From: Kappaphycus alvarezii
Lineage: Eukaryota > Rhodophyta > Florideophyceae > Gigartinales > Solieriaceae
Reading direction: 5' to 3'
Assembly: GCA_002205965.3 (NCBI GenBank)
Contig: NADL03000543.1
Location: 62,001-126,000, forward strand
DNA length: 64,000 bases
Positions 31,705 through 44,639 of this stretch are shown here, one piece after another. The notes beneath the pieces are model-generated. The model worked only from the letters and a program-made list of their open reading frames with translations. It was not told where the DNA came from and ran no database searches. A program made the position numbers and the translations under genes. Each line of letters begins with the position of its first letter. The stretch's first letter is position 1.

Positions 31705-33365
31705 TGTGGGCAGCCAATGATTGCATCGAAAGGGAGATCCGGCATGACAAGAAAGTCTACATCAACTTTAGAGTCCCCAAAGAACACGGAAACCTTGTCA
31801 ACAGTGCCCATGCATTTTGAGACGGTTCCATCCGCTACAGTTATTTTTCGAGTCGTTGGAGTAATTTCGAGACCTAGATCTGTCACCAAAGTTTCTGAAA
31901 TGAGGTTTGGAACAGCACCCGAATCGAAGAGAGCTTGGGTTTTCATACCCAATACTTTGACTGGTACCAGCTTAAGACGTCTTGGTGCTGTCGAGGCCGA
32001 TTGAAGAAACAGTTTCTTACCCTTAGCGGACTTATTAGACCTGATAATTTTTTTGAGTTCTTTTCTCGCATCCTCTGCGTCGCCCCTCAAAAGTTGACCA
32101 AACGTTATCCCAGTTGGGGCCGATGCAAGCTCAGCCACCAAATTGTACCTCTTCACATACTCTAGTACGTCCTTAGAGATACTCTTAACTTTCTTACTCT
32201 TTTTCGTCTTCTTGGCCGGAGTGACTCCCACTCCTGGAACAACTTGATCAGACCTCTTGGTTCGAGGAGGTACAGGTGCTGGGATATGCTCCAGCATTCC
32301 ATACTCTAGCCTAGGTTTCTTCGATAAAATGTTCCCTTCCCCATCCCTTTTTGTCACATTGACTTGACTAATCTCTTCAGCGATGGATACGTTACCGGCA
32401 TCCGTCAACCTTTGATCCCTTCTATTTTGTAAGATTTTCACCTCTGGTCCTGACTCACTCCTTGCTTCCGATAAATTTGCTCTTCTGTTGTCTTTAGACC
32501 AGCAGTTACTTTCATGATGCCCATATCGACCGCACTTTGCACAACGAGTGTTTCTATGTGGATTATCAGGACACCTGTTTGCAAAGTGTCCAGGCTTGTG
32601 ACAGTAAGAACAGACTTCTGCGGCCTTAGGGGCCCCAGACTGGTTCTTCTTAATGGTAAGAGTAAGGCTTTCCAACTGCGAGGTTATCATGTCAAGTCGA
32701 TTATCGAATCGGGTTTCCAACCTTTCTTCCAAGTTTTTGACATCGCTCCTGACAGATTCTAATGCCGCTGCACTAGTAGCCGGCCTTTGATAATTCTTTT
32801 CAGGATGTACGATAGACATCGATGTGCGGGTTTCCCTCGGTACCTCACTCAGTGACTGAAACGTCTCCGAATTTTTGACAAATTCTACTATGGTACCCTT
32901 CAGTTCATCAAAAGTGTGAGGGCCCTTGATGAGGAGGAAATCGGAGAGCCGCTTATCCCCCATAGCCGCCTTACGCAGCATTCCGTACTTGGCTTGGGCG
33001 TTGAACCCAGCCTTTTCATAAAGATCACACAAGTACACCAATGAGCTTAACAAATCGTCGAAGTTGAGCCGGGCCTCTATGGCGGTACGAATCATCTCAT
33101 CTGGTTCTACCTCCTTGGCATACTCTTTCACAAGCCACTCACATACCTCACCGAAGTTACGCCCATTCCCGTTAAGAGACTACCCGTCGATAAACTTGGA
33201 CTTATATTTGTGCTTTGCGTCACCATGAAGATAGGCGAAGATACTTGCGGCCTTCTCTTCATCGCCCTTCTCTCGCATCACAACGTTGACATATGTGTAA
33301 AGAAACTCCTCAACGTCTTCAGTCTTGCCCCCTGTGAACGTTATACGAGCAGCATTGAGATCCAT
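31692..33365 (-). pseudogene. gag-protease of element B (nonsense at codon 62)
   Basis: ATG at 33363-33365. Codon 62 is TAG instead of TGG (Trp), a real base substitution relative to A and C, so full-length Gag cannot be made without readthrough. After it the frame is uninterrupted for about 480 codons, through both CCHC knuckles, the basic linker and the FDSG protease to a TAG at 31692-31694. This shows that Gag and protease share one frame in this family, unlike the broken copy A. Confidence 0.9.
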
Positions 33366-33435
33366 GATTACCGAAAAGAAATCCCCCCGAAGTGTTCCTT
33401 ACTACTGCTCAACTCGAATACCTCGGGTGCAACCC

Positions 33436-33451
33436 CTCCACAAGAGTACCA
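33436..33451 (-). other. Primer-binding site of element B
   Basis: Complement of TGGTACTCTTGTGGAG, two bases inside the 5' LTR, as in elements A and C. Confidence 0.7.
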
Positions 33452-33453
33452 AA

Positions 33454-34174
33454 TGATAGGGGTAAATCGGCGGGGGAAGAGATCCTCAGAACCGATTACC
33501 CTGAGAAGGAGGTGTTGCGAGCGACAAAAGTGCTACCGTGGTATTGTTGAACGAACAAAAGGGAGTGTATATAGAAGTGAGTTGAGAAAGCTACAAGCAA
33601 GTATAAAAGGGGCAGAGTCTACCACTGACGCTCTGCGACCAGCGTAAGAAAAAGTGTTCTTGGGTCTGAAGTTGACTCTCAACTTCCTACTACTCGGACT
33701 TGGCTTGAAGTTGTCTGCCAACTTGCTTCACCTCCACTAAAGGAAGCAGTTTACTCGCTTATATAGACTTTTGGCTACCCTAAAAGTCTCAAACAAACAT
33801 ACTAATAACCATAAAATGTATTCACGGTAATCGTGTGAACCAGAGAGACTATTAGAAGATATTTCCTCAAGGTAAATATCTAGGTGCCATACCCATGCCA
33901 GCCACCCATCGGCCAGGGGTGGGAATTGATGTGGCCATTATATAGACCTTTCAGAGCTACTTGTAGTATCACCCACAACCTGGAACTGTACTGACATCTA
34001 CTATGACAGCGTGTCCTAAAATGAAAAAAAATCAACCGATGAATTTGCCAACTCACCCAAATTAAAAATATCTTGCAAATTCAAAAACTGTAAAAATATC
34101 TTCCCAATTCCGATACTGTATACAATCATGGTCCTCATCTAGATTTTTTTTCGTGCGCGAATTTGCGCACATCA
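33454..34174 (-). repeat. 5' LTR of element B
   Basis: Same family as the LTRs of A and C. The U3 end has the perfect GTGCGC...GCGCAC stem. The TATA box and the 9-bp inverted repeat upstream are present on the minus strand near 33760-33785. Confidence 0.95.
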
Positions 34175-34599
34175 CAGGGAATAGCGCGATGGCGAGACGG
34201 AGATACAGAGCGACTTTCTACGCAGAAGAGGACGTGTACGTACCGCGGTGGGGGTGAGGAAGCGAAGAGAAAACAGAGGAGGAAGATGTGCACACGGAGA
34301 GGGGCCGTGCCCGGTCGGGTGTTGCTGCGGGCAAGAACAACCTATCAGACTTCGATAGCATGAGTTCATTTGTGTTCGCAAACTGGAGCTTTTCACCGGG
34401 GACCGGCGATGAACAACGCTCCACTTTTGAAGGAGCGTAGTTCCTCCCCAATCACTGTGTCAGCATACCTTTTTGAGTTGACTGCGTTTGTCTGAAAAAC
34501 TTTAGGATAGGTCGAATATAGCTCCTTAGGGTAAAACACCGAAACCGATCCCCGAGAATATACGTGCTATCCTTTCCTTCCGGGAGAGATACTTCAACA
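34175..34599. other. Right flank of element B
   Basis: Starts with the CAGGG duplicate, then GC-rich sequence with two short plus-strand frames in different phases (ending near 34363 and 34437). The equivalent in unit 2 is 56558-56979. The segment is continuous with the coding-looking end of the C1 repeat once element B is ignored. Confidence 0.4.
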
Positions 34600-34985
34600 T
34601 TCCGCTCGCCGACACATCTCGCCAAGTAAGGCTAACACAGGCGCTGCCGCAACACTCGCAGAGAGCGAGGAACATCGTCATTGCGGAACTTACTGTGACC
34701 AAAACGATATCCTCCTCCCCCTGTCGCGATTGATATCTATAGCGCCTTGAGCAACGACAGCGTGGGTTTCTTCCGGCCCCTTTCTTCCTTCGCTAATCCT
34801 CGTCGCGGTTCCTCCCCTCAACAGGAGCTTGGCGACCTCGTTACCCGTTTTGCGTATAGTCTCAAAGTGATGCACGTGCGACAGGTTTCCACACGCCGCC
34901 CGCATTCGTAGCTAATTTCTGAATACTCTCCGCACGTTTCTGTGCCATACTGTACAACCTGTAAAGATTTACCATCACAAACTTT
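34600..34985 (-). repeat. GC-rich dispersed repeat, copy D1
   Basis: Minus-strand member with ETIRKTGNEVAKLLLRGG, VVAQGAIDIN and TMFLALCEC. It faces copy C1/C2. In unit 2, without element B, copies C2 and D2 form an inverted pair about 0.5 kb apart. Confidence 0.75.
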
Positions 34986-35411
34986 TTGATCCCTAGACCA
35001 GCTACGCGCATCCAGCTAAAGCTAGTTACATGTCGCAGCTTAGAGACTGATAGAAAGTGTCTCCATCGGAATGAAAAACGAGGTCATAAGTCTTCTCCCA
35101 ATACGGGGCTCCCTTCCCGCCAGGTGATTTTGTTGTATTAGACTAACGAAAAATTGCAAAAAACAACAAGCGCAGACTACATCAGCCACTCCCGCTTCTA
35201 ACACTACATTTTGTACTAATCCTCTGACCTCGGGCTCCGCTCAGTCCATGCTAATTTCTGAGTGTTGTGGCATCAACACGATCCTGCACAATTACACTGC
35301 TCTTACGTTAGCCCAGTATTCACCTCATTAAAGGCGAACCTATTTTCCAATCATTGAAACACACCAGGTATTCCCCTTCTTAAAAGCCCCATACAATTAG
35401 TTAGCGCATGC
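34986..35411. other. Spacer before DUR3 copy 2; no gene seen
   Basis: Short frames only. It contains the junction between unit 1 and unit 2 at about 35411. Confidence 0.4.
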
Positions 35412-35413
35412 TC

Positions 35414-37435
35414 CTACTCATCCGCCCCTTTCTCCCCTCCATGGTAGTTTCCATATCTTCCGCCGCCCTTTTACCGTGGAAAACTGCCTTCAAACTGTTG
35501 AAACTCTCGTACACTGGCAGAATCACCATAGCTGCTGTAGCCACGATTCCCCAAATAAATGACAGTACGACCCAGAACGTAAAGTAACCCTTGGGGAAAG
35601 CCCTCGCCGGCAACGTCAGAAGCGGCCAAACAATGACAAGAAGCACTGTCAGTCCTGCCCCCAGAGTGCAATAATCTTACTTGCCTTTGCCAGTTCCTCC
35701 TCAACATCGTCGGAGATGTATGCGTTCTTGTCTTCCTCAATCAGTGCGATCGACCGTGTTGCACTCCAGTCACAATCGTCAGGCTTGATCAATGAGATGA
35801 TCACACAAATCACCCCCGAGCTCAGGATTGCCACCAGATTACCGGCAAGCATCACCTCATCCCTGCCCAAGTTCGTGATGTTGTCCCCTTCAAATGACAA
35901 GCCGTATCCCAGCCAAACGATCAATGCCAACACCATCCCGCCTACAGCACCGCAAATCGCAGCGAGCCCAGAGCACTTCCTCCATGATATCGAGAAGGCC
36001 ACCGGGAAGACTGCCGATCCAATCACCACTCCCATGAACAGGTACACCCATCCAAGGCTCAGTCCAATCAGGTTCAAAACGATCCCAGCACCCCCATAAG
36101 CAGACCGAATATCAGGATCACGAAGCGCGAAAGGAAGATAATTTGCTTGCCAGTCGCATTCGGATTTATATAGGTGCGGTAGATATCATATGACACTAAC
36201 GACGACACAGCAATTTGTTCGGCGGCGCCAGTTGAGGTAACAGCCATGAAGAGCATGATCAAAATCAACACAGCACCTCCAGATCCAAGCAGATGCGTGG
36301 CGACGGCCGGTGGCACAAGCCCAGCTCCGGCCTCAGCGTCTGTTAGCGGAAGGGACAGTGCCACGGAGGCAAGTCCAAGAGAGGTGGCCAGGGAGAATGG
36401 GATGGCAAACCAGCACAGCCCGCCAAGCAAGTACCCTTTCCACGAGGCCGACGGAGTGGCGGCGATGGCAGACTGCCAGTAGGACTGGTCGACGAACACG
36501 GTTCCAAAGTTTCCAACGATGTTAGTCAGCCCAAAGAATAGGCCGTTCCTAGACAGCATTGTCAGATACGAGCCCTCGAAGTTTTTATCGACCGGTTCAA
36601 TCTGAATGACAGAATTGAGGTTGCTCCAGACTTTTCCCGCTGATCCCAAATCAGGGCTGGTGACGTACACCTGGAAGATGAAGATGCAAAGAGAGATGAG
36701 GATGACGGCAGTATTGAAATACGAGGCGATGAAAGTTGCCTTGAGCCCACCGGCCAGCGTGTATAGGATGACGCCAAGCGGAATAAGGAACGAGGCCAGG
36801 TTGGTATTGATGCCTGTCAACGCGTTAACGGTGGCGGCACCACCCAGAATGAGCATAGATGTGACGATGATGTTGGTCAAGAACGCGAAGAAAACGAACA
36901 CTAGATGAGCAGGAGTGCCCCAGCGCACACGAATGATCTCCAAGAATGTGTGACAGGACGGGGCGCGCCTCTTCACCAAGACTGCCAGGTACGAGAACAA
37001 TAAAATCTGAATGGTTGCACCTGATGCATACCAGAATGGACCCGAAATTCCAAACCTGTAGGCGACATTGGATGACTGCAGGAGAGTAGCAGCCCATGTC
37101 CACTGCGAGACAAGAACGGAGGCCGTGAGACCTGTTTTAATGGTACGACCGGCGGTGTTGAAAAACTCGGAGCTCATTTTTTGACCAGTGAGATACTGCT
37201 CGAGATAGACAAGACCAACTGTGAAGAGGCCGAAGACTAACCCGAAGGCGAGAAGGACAACATATCCGACGGCCTTTGACAACAGCGGATTTTCTTGGTC
37301 GAAAAACTGCGAAAAGCAGGCATAGCGTTCAAACCCAAAGTAGTTACGTCGGATTTCGGCGCCAGCTTCACACCCGAATGTCTCGCTAAGAATGCTCAGC
37401 GGCTGAGCAGTTTCAAACATCGCCCCATTCGACAT
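35414..37435 (-). pseudogene. DUR3: Urea/polyamine permease DUR3, copy 2 (three frameshifts)
   Basis: Near-identical to the intact copy at 57793-59817. The first 450 codons (from the ATG complementing 37433-37435) are intact, covering the SSS core. Three single-C losses break the rest: in the C-run near 36084, in the C-run near 35660 and in the C-run near 35436, next to the end. All three are homopolymer shortenings compared with copy 3. If they are assembly errors the gene is intact. Neighbours and upstream sequence match the other copies. Confidence 0.88.
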
Positions 37436-38532
37436 GTTGGGAAAAGTTATTTAGTCCGCGAGAGGAAGAAAGGGCTGATTAGAGTAACACCAACCGCTGG
37501 TGGGGCTGAATACGGCTACAATAATATAATGCGCCTATCGTGGTCGGTCGGAGTTAAATGGGACGGGAGGGGCTCGTAGCGGGGTAGAGAAGTGGTAGTT
37601 CAGGATTGAAGGATTGCGGTCTGGTCGTCAAGAACTTATAGTGGGATTTAGTTCGGTGCACATATCCAAAGTTCTGAGATGACAGAATGGGTTGCGAAAG
37701 AAGTTCCATGATGGCCGGAATTTTAGGCACAAGGACCGCGGTAAAGAGTCAGTGGATTAACTGGCCGTATTTCTACTTTGGTAATGGCACTGCTATTGTC
37801 ACTGCGCAATGTCGTTGTCGGTCGCAGTTCTGGCCAGAAGGAACCTGTAACCCTTGCATTGAGCTGGTACTCATTTTCACGTCGTATCGAAAGACCTCCC
37901 TTCTTTTTTTATTACGGGACCGGGCAGGGCAACCAAATTCGAGAAATAGGCTTCTTATACTGTACAGTATTTGTGGAAAATTCCATTATGGAAATCGGAA
38001 GAAGAGGAACAAGTCTCCACACTGCACTGGTTTTGCAAAGACGGCCGTTAATTGTAATAGAAAATGTATTGAAACTTTCGGTCCAGTTTGTCCCTACTTG
38101 CGAAACTTTTAAAGTCAAACATAAAAAAGTTGTGTGATAGTGCAGTAATTGGAGGTTAAACGAGTAAAAGTGGTTAAATAGTGTATGATTCCGTTCACAA
38201 AATAGCAGCTATTTTTGCAGCGCAGCTGATTTTCTAACCGCCGCTTTTTTCTTATGTACAGGACCATACAATATTACCTCCAGTACCGTACTATTTCAAT
38301 ACATTAGAATTCTGTACTGTAGTGTACTGTATATGCGCTTCGTTACACAACGCCTCCCTCAGAAAACTCTCCCGCTTTTCAGCCCTCCGAATTCTCATGT
38401 ATCTACGCCACTGGATGTGCGTAACGCAGGACAAGTCGTCTTTGAGTAACGCTAAGTAAATTTATCTAAAGGGCCAGCTCAATAGCAGCAATCCCACTGC
38501 AGTGGTGGTTAATGAGGTTAAATGGTGGTGGT
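37436..38532. other. DUR3 copy 2 upstream region and spacer
   Basis: Equivalent of 7563-8631, with the same TATA-like and GATA-type sites just upstream of the gene. The frames present at 37687-38137 are not intact in unit 1. Confidence 0.35.
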
Positions 38533-39125
38533 AGATCTTTATTTGTCGTACAATGTCGCACAGAGGCGTGCGGAGGGTATTTATAAATTAACTACGGATG
38601 CGGGCGGCGGGTAGAAACTTGTCGCGCCTGCATTATTTGGAGACTAAATGCAAAACGGGTAACGAAGTCGCGGAGCTCCTGTTGAGGGGAGGAACCGCGA
38701 CGGGAAGCAGCGAAGGAAGCAAGGCGGCGGAAAAAAGCCTTACCGTCGTCGCCCAAGGCGCCATAGATATCAATCCCGACGGGGGAGAGGAGGATATCGT
38801 TTCGTTTGCAGTAAGTGCCGTAATGACGATGTTTCTCGCGCTCTGCGAGTGTCGCGGCGGCGCCGGCAATAACCGTACTTGGCGAAATGTGGCGGCGTGC
38901 GGAGGGGTGGGCAACAGTAACGTCGACGGCTATATCGGTACTGTGAAGCCCGTATGCAGCGGGTATGTAAATATCCATTCGTAGCACGGGGGACTCCGAA
39001 TGCCCAGATGAGTCGGGAACCTGGTGGAGGAGCGGATGTTCGACGAGGGCGACGATCCCAACTTCCTTGCAGTAGCGGGCAAGAACGTTGCGGAGGATGT
39101 GGTGACGACGAGTCATTCCGTCTTT
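38533..39125 (+). repeat. GC-rich dispersed repeat, copy A2
   Basis: Unit 2 equivalent of 8632-9222. Here the second frame is unbroken for 128 codons (38598-38984), from an ATG through LHYLETKCKTGNEVAELLLRG, VVAQGAIDINPDG and TMFLALCECRG to a final VKPVCSGYVNIHS. This is the longest frame of the family in the window. Confidence 0.75.
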
Positions 39126-39992
39126 AAATGGGGTGTTTAATGAGGAGCTGGGGCAGATATAAATTGGTCTTTAGAAAAAGGACTCGGCCATTACTATTGC
39201 ATCCACCAATGTGTTTACTGAGATTGATGCAAAGGTTATGAGCTCTATGAGCCCTCTACGGACGTCTACCACGGGTGGGCAATCTGGCTCTTTCCTCTTG
39301 CTGTCGATATAGTTTGTGCCCTCGGTTTAGGGACCGCCAGGTTATTCCATCGCCCTGCTCTCTTCGTAGTTGAACGTTTTCATTCCCACTCGAACCGGGA
39401 ACTTTGCGAGTTCACAAGGCACTTTATTCACCACATTTCGAATTGTTCCTGTGTCCACGAGAATGACAAACTACTTCCATTGCAAATTGTACACTAATAC
39501 ACTGTAGGACTGCCAGCACATTCCCTCATGATATGATTGTTCAGCCAGCTGCCACCCGCCCGCTTGTTCCCGTCGGCGTATTTCCTCATACTTACACATC
39601 TTACTTGTCTCGTTTACCACAGGCTACTACTTCCAAATTGCCTCCACCATATGGGGATAGAGCTATTTGACTATCTCCGAAGCATGGGGCTTGCGCACAG
39701 GGCTCCCCTCCTCTTCTTTCTTGGACGCAGGGATGGCACGCAGGCTTAATCCACTGTCGTTATTTTCCGTACCAGCTACTCCAAAATACCTGGGGCAAAA
39801 AGTTGATGCCGAAGATTTCGGTTAGGACTGTGCTAATACCTGGAGAAGTTAGGGGATGCCATGATGCATTAATGTGTTCACAGTCCTGTGGCTGGGAAAA
39901 CATGGGATAAGGCGATGTTACGTTAAGAGCTGCAGTGGGAAATGAAGCTTAAGGTACTTGTTCGACAAACCCGTGCTTAAATTGTGGATATT

Positions 39993-40470
39993 AATCGCAA
40001 TTATTCGGCGAGATTAAGATTCTCGAAACCAACTATCCCGGAACGGAGGTGTTCCAAGCAACGAAAGTGTTACCATAGTATTATAGTGGGGACACCAAGA
40101 AAAAGATAAATAGTTCGAATCAAAGAGGCAGAAATGAGTGTAACAGTGACAGATTTTACCAGCTATGCTCTGTGAAAAAAGGAATATAGGCTTCTTAGAC
40201 CAGAAATTGATTTTAAACTTTTAAAATATTTCGGTCGGCACTTCAAGTTGTCTCCAGAATTCCCGGCTTCTTCTAAAAAGAAGCTATTTACTAAAATTAT
40301 ATAAGCTTCTCGGATAGTTCCTAAGTTTCAAATAACCCCGCTAAAACTTTAGAATGCATTCAAAAAATATTGTGGACACGAAAAACCAACATCAGATACA
40401 TAAAGGATGAACAGTTACATCGACTCCTCAAAAGCTCGAGACTCGTGGTCCAATCATAAAAATTCCTGAA
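39993..40470 (-). repeat. Diverged LTR remnant, unit 2 copy of R1
   Basis: Equivalent of 10068-10540 with the same TTATATAA box and LTR-terminal blocks. Confidence 0.6.
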
Positions 40471-40490
40471 AAATAATCATTCATCCAATA

Positions 40491-40790
40491 AACGTTTTCC
40501 AAATCGACTCGAACGACTCAAGATCGTTGAAAACCTCCTCAGAAATATTTGGTTCATCTGATACTATGCTTCATGATTATCAATTTCTTCCCCGCTACCA
40601 ACCTAAGAGGTCAAGATTGAAATCTCAATGTTACTCTCATACCCTCCCACAGCGACTGCCCCGCAATTACACACCAGTGGCTCCCACTTGTCTGTCCAGT
40701 CCTTTCCATGTTACAACTCCTCCAAATCTACCACCTCCGCCTCGGCCTTCTCCGCCCCTTTTGCTTCCTCTACGTTTGCAAAAAATGATT
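40491..40790 (-). pseudogene. Acidic-tail ORF relic, unit 2 copy of R1
   Basis: Equivalent of 10556-10860. The terminal DLESFESIW segment and TGA (40491-40493) are kept; one base is lost near 40564 upstream of it. Function unknown. Confidence 0.38.
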
Positions 40791-43311
40791 ATGAATCTAT
40801 GCCCGAATGCCTTCCTGGTCTATTCTCTTGAGGTATTGCTCTTAGTCTGTTGGGCCAATAGCAATTAAATCTAGTCCCCGAATGGGACGACCGGATCAGT
40901 CTGCTTTCCTGATGGTGAGTGACGGACAAGGATGTGTTATAATGACGTAAAAGTGAGGAGGTGTGCAAGTGAGCTGAAGGAATGTTTGCTGGCAGAGGAG
41001 ATGTTTCAGTGACGCTGTTATAACAATTTAAAGAGTTGCGTTTCTTTCATAATTTTCACGGCCGTGTTCGAAAAGAAAACACAGGAGGAGATACTACAGC
41101 TTTGAATTTACATGAATTCAAGGGCAAAAATTGATCTGAAAATTATCGGAACTACATTTGGATGACGAATCCCATCAGGAGCTGCAAAGTTTACCTTCCA
41201 AAAAGAGTACTGAATATTCAAAAAGTGAAAATGGGGTCGAAAATTGAATTAAGGTTCATAAAGCAGAAGGAATTCTAGCATTTTTTCAAAAAAGGAAATT
41301 GCAAAAAAGTAAAACGACTAGTTTCAGAAAAAAACTTTAAATGATGGATATCAGAAGAAGAACATTTGCAGAAAGGACAAGTTTCTTTTGTGGATGACTT
41401 GAAGCCAATAAGCTAGAACTGGTCTCAGTTTTAGGATGAGAAAACAAACAACAGGAAGGAATGAGGCGTGATAAAAGAGAAAAGGGGCCATTGTTATACG
41501 ATTGAGCTACCAAGTCCCAATTTTGGAGGATTTGATGTGAAAAACTTCCCTGGAATACTTTCAACTAGGCAAGAAAAGTTTTAGAAAGGGGTCAAACATG
41601 CGGTTGCCGTTAGATGATACGTTTCGAGTAGAACTTTGTTGGTGAGAATTCATTTAAAAGTTACAAACTAAACGACCAGTATTGTTAAGTCGGAAACGTG
41701 GATTGGGGTCGTTAGAATTGTTTATTTGACCCAATTTGATCCAAACTGCTGAAAAGAATACCCCTGAATCAGACTGTTTGAATTTTTCGAAATGTGTTAA
41801 CATTTTTGGAGGTATTTAGGAACGAAATTGCTTTCATAATAGTTTGATCTAGAAGAATCGCTTATCCCTGCTTTGTAAGCTCGCATCAATCGCTGAGCTC
41901 CGATGAAAACAAATGACATCACCTCGGGAAACTATCCTGCTTTCTTTACCATCAAACTACCTATAATTACTTCCAGTGACTTCCCAATCGCTTCTAGCCT
42001 TTTCTCTTTCACTGCTTAGGTATCATCATTAGTTTCTTTCACATGGTTTGAATTAAAGTTCGTGGGAATCTCAAACTTCCCCTCGCTTACAAAACCCAGC
42101 CCTACCGACTCTTCCTCTCTTTGGTTCGTACAGTAACTGCCCTTAATAAAGGTTGACTACAGTGTTTAACTTTTCTCTTATATAAGATCTTCTTAGTAAC
42201 CGAAAAAAGGTGCTCTTTTCGTAATCAAGGGCAGGCTTCAGATCGGCTAGCTTGCGCATATACTGCGGCGTCAATACATAAAGAGCAATGTTACGTTCAC
42301 ATTGCGACATTTGTGTAATTTAATTTCACCTTGAAGGAGTAAAACTGACTAGCAAATCTCAGAGCTAGACATAATTCAATCATTTTCATAATTAGAGTGC
42401 AAATATTGAAGTTTTCAAAAGTGCTTACATCTTCACAGCGTGATACAGCCAAGAAGAAGGACTGCCCAAGATTTATGTTGTTTTTTGAGAGATTTTTTCA
42501 CTCTAAACCTCGAGATAGAGGATATTTTGCTGTTGTCCGGGGGCGAAAAAGTGTCCAAGTTGTACCTTTAAGAATATAATTTAAGAATATTGCTACATAG
42601 GCAAAAAGAATGACTCTCACGCTAAATTTATTACCAATAAATCCCCTCTTGAGAAAATGCGACCTATTATAAACATACACACCTCCAAAATAAGAATTTT
42701 AAGACATGGTGGTACGAAGCATCGAAGTGGAAAGGTTTTGGGTGCAATAATGTTGGAGTGCATATTATAATATTCTCTTAAGTACCCCAAAAGTCAAAAT
42801 CAAAGCCTTATGTCTCCCAAATATACCAAAAGTGAGTAGGTAAGGGAATCGAAGTACTAAATTCGCGATAGATTTTCTTGAATTCATGGGGCAAAATATT
42901 AAATCAGGATGAAAGCTGCAAATTGGACTTCTTTTTGAACTTTGAAGTAATATAGGGTACATTGTGGAGAGTGGAACATAATTCACATTTGAGCTGTTTC
43001 AAGTAGATCTTTATACCTGAATATGCATGATAAAGTTTCAATTCAATTGGACTTTTAAGGTTTCATGTCTATATTTTATTTGTCCGCTGATTTTTTCTGA
43101 GCTATACATTTAAAAAGTACTGTCTCTTGATATGAAGATATTCATCTAAGGTAGCGTAGACCTTGATAAATTCTCTATCCTCAGACTCTTTGTTGTACTT
43201 CTCTTATTCTTCCTCCTAAAGTCCACAGCCTTACTACCCTTCATTAGCGAATCCCTACACCAGATAATACCTATTGTTTTTTGAAAGACGCCGATCCATG
43301 AGATCTCTTAG
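40791..43311. other. AT-rich spacer, no gene seen
   Basis: Equivalent of 10870-13382. Short, mostly unconserved frames only. Confidence 0.45.
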
Positions 43312-43565
43312 GCTCTTCCTTGTTTAAAGACGGAAGCAGTCCCCTATGTCGGTCAGGTCCGAAAGGAATATCCGGGAGATGATGAGGAAGAAGATTGTAG
43401 CGGTATCTGGAATTGGAGCGGAGAGGGCAAAGCTTTGCATAGTGGCTTTAAAAAAGATGGAAATAGTCTCATTGTCGTTGAAAGGCCGAGGTAGATTCTT
43501 CTCCGCACCCAACGGATCCTAATAGCGCAAGCTCCTTCAGACCGAGAATTTTGCAGAATAAAAAG
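43312..43565 (+). pseudogene. Unit 2 copy of the possible internal exon
   Basis: Equivalent of 13383-13637 with acceptor-like TTAG and GTATG donor retained, but an added G, a lost T and other indels shift the frame. If the unit 1 exon is real, either this copy is broken or one of the two is misassembled. Confidence 0.28.
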
Positions 43566-44639
43566 GTATGTGGAATTTTTTTGCTTTAGTGAGTAGTATA
43601 AAACGCCTTAAAAGAGGTGATTTATGACGAAAATCACTTGTGCTACTCTTGATTAGGAGTAAAATTAATTTTGACCGAGGAAGATGAAATGACTCGAGAA
43701 CTCATAAATAGTTAAGAGGTAAGAATGAAGTTAATTATACATAAAAAAGAAAAGATAACAGAATTAAACCTACAAAATTTTAGTTTTGTAAACGAAAAAG
43801 GAAATTAAAGAGGGAGATAAAGTGGGAAAAATTTCAGCGCGCAAAGAGATTTCTTTTAGTTTCTCGCTTGAAAAGATGGGTCCCGAACACGTCTACTGGT
43901 TCCGTGAAATTGCTTATGGATAGAATATTGTAACCAGGGAACAGTGGTCACGAAGCAGTGCTTCAAGTTCACGGTAAAAGCGCATGCCTCAATATCTGTC
44001 CTCAGATTAGTACATGGGATATAATAAATTCATTCTTTCACCAAATGTAGGTCATAGAAGCTGAGAGCCTGCCTCTGGATCCCCTCAGGGAACAAGCTCA
44101 TGTGGTGCCTGATGTGTTGCGTCCAGAAATAACTTTTGCAATAGTTCATTGTGAGAAAATTGCATTGAGAGCGATAATCCTAAACGGCAGTCAGTTTTAG
44201 AACACACCCAATGAGCATCTGTAGCTTCTCTGATCAGTTGCAGCTTTTGAACAAGAGATGGGAGCAAAGTATTTTGACAGTTGTTCATAGAATGAGTTAT
44301 AGGTCAATAATGACGCAGCCGTGATGTTTTCTGCGGACGCTGGCCCTCCCCCAAGAGATGCGTTTTTGGCGTGAATGAGTTTGACCTGTATCTGGAGTTC
44401 TCAAAATAGCTAAGGGTCCAGTACTATACCTTTCGGTGCTCGGACAAAGTCCTACATAGTCCGATCAAACAATTCAGCGCTTTTCGTGGTACAGCATGGG
44501 GCATGCAACAAATAGTGTAGTTTGCAGATGCCGGATATCAAAGGTTTGGCTTTGATCAGTGTGTTGCTGCGATAGTAAAGACAAGTTACTGGAATCAATC
44601 TGCAAATATCCAAATTCAAAAAGGAACAAGACATGTGAC
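43566..44639. other. Spacer, uncertain fragments only
   Basis: Equivalent of 13638-14729. The minus-strand fragment 44085-44288 is retained; the small plus-strand frame of unit 1 is broken by one lost G near 43919. Confidence 0.25.

Larger units (their letters stand above)
26652..34174 (-). mobile_element. Ty3/gypsy LTR retrotransposon, element B
   Basis: Complete element of 7,523 bp in minus orientation, same family as A and C. Both LTRs are 721 bp. Flanking duplication CAGGG at 26647-26651 and 34175-34179. The corresponding place in unit 2 (56553-56557) has a single CAGGG and no element, so this is an independent insertion after the segmental duplication. Coding capacity is damaged by a true nonsense substitution at Gag codon 62 and by many 1-base indels. 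Confidence 0.96.
5538..35411. repeat. Tandem segmental duplication, unit 1 (29.9 kb)
   Basis: Shares essentially its whole length with 35412-57790. The only large difference is the 7.5 kb element B plus its 5-bp duplication, present here and absent from unit 2. The left edge is sharp: TCCTACTCAT at 5538 corresponds to 35412 and 57791, while sequence to its left differs from what precedes 35412 and 57791. Internal differences between units are mostly 1-5 base indels. Confidence 0.93.
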
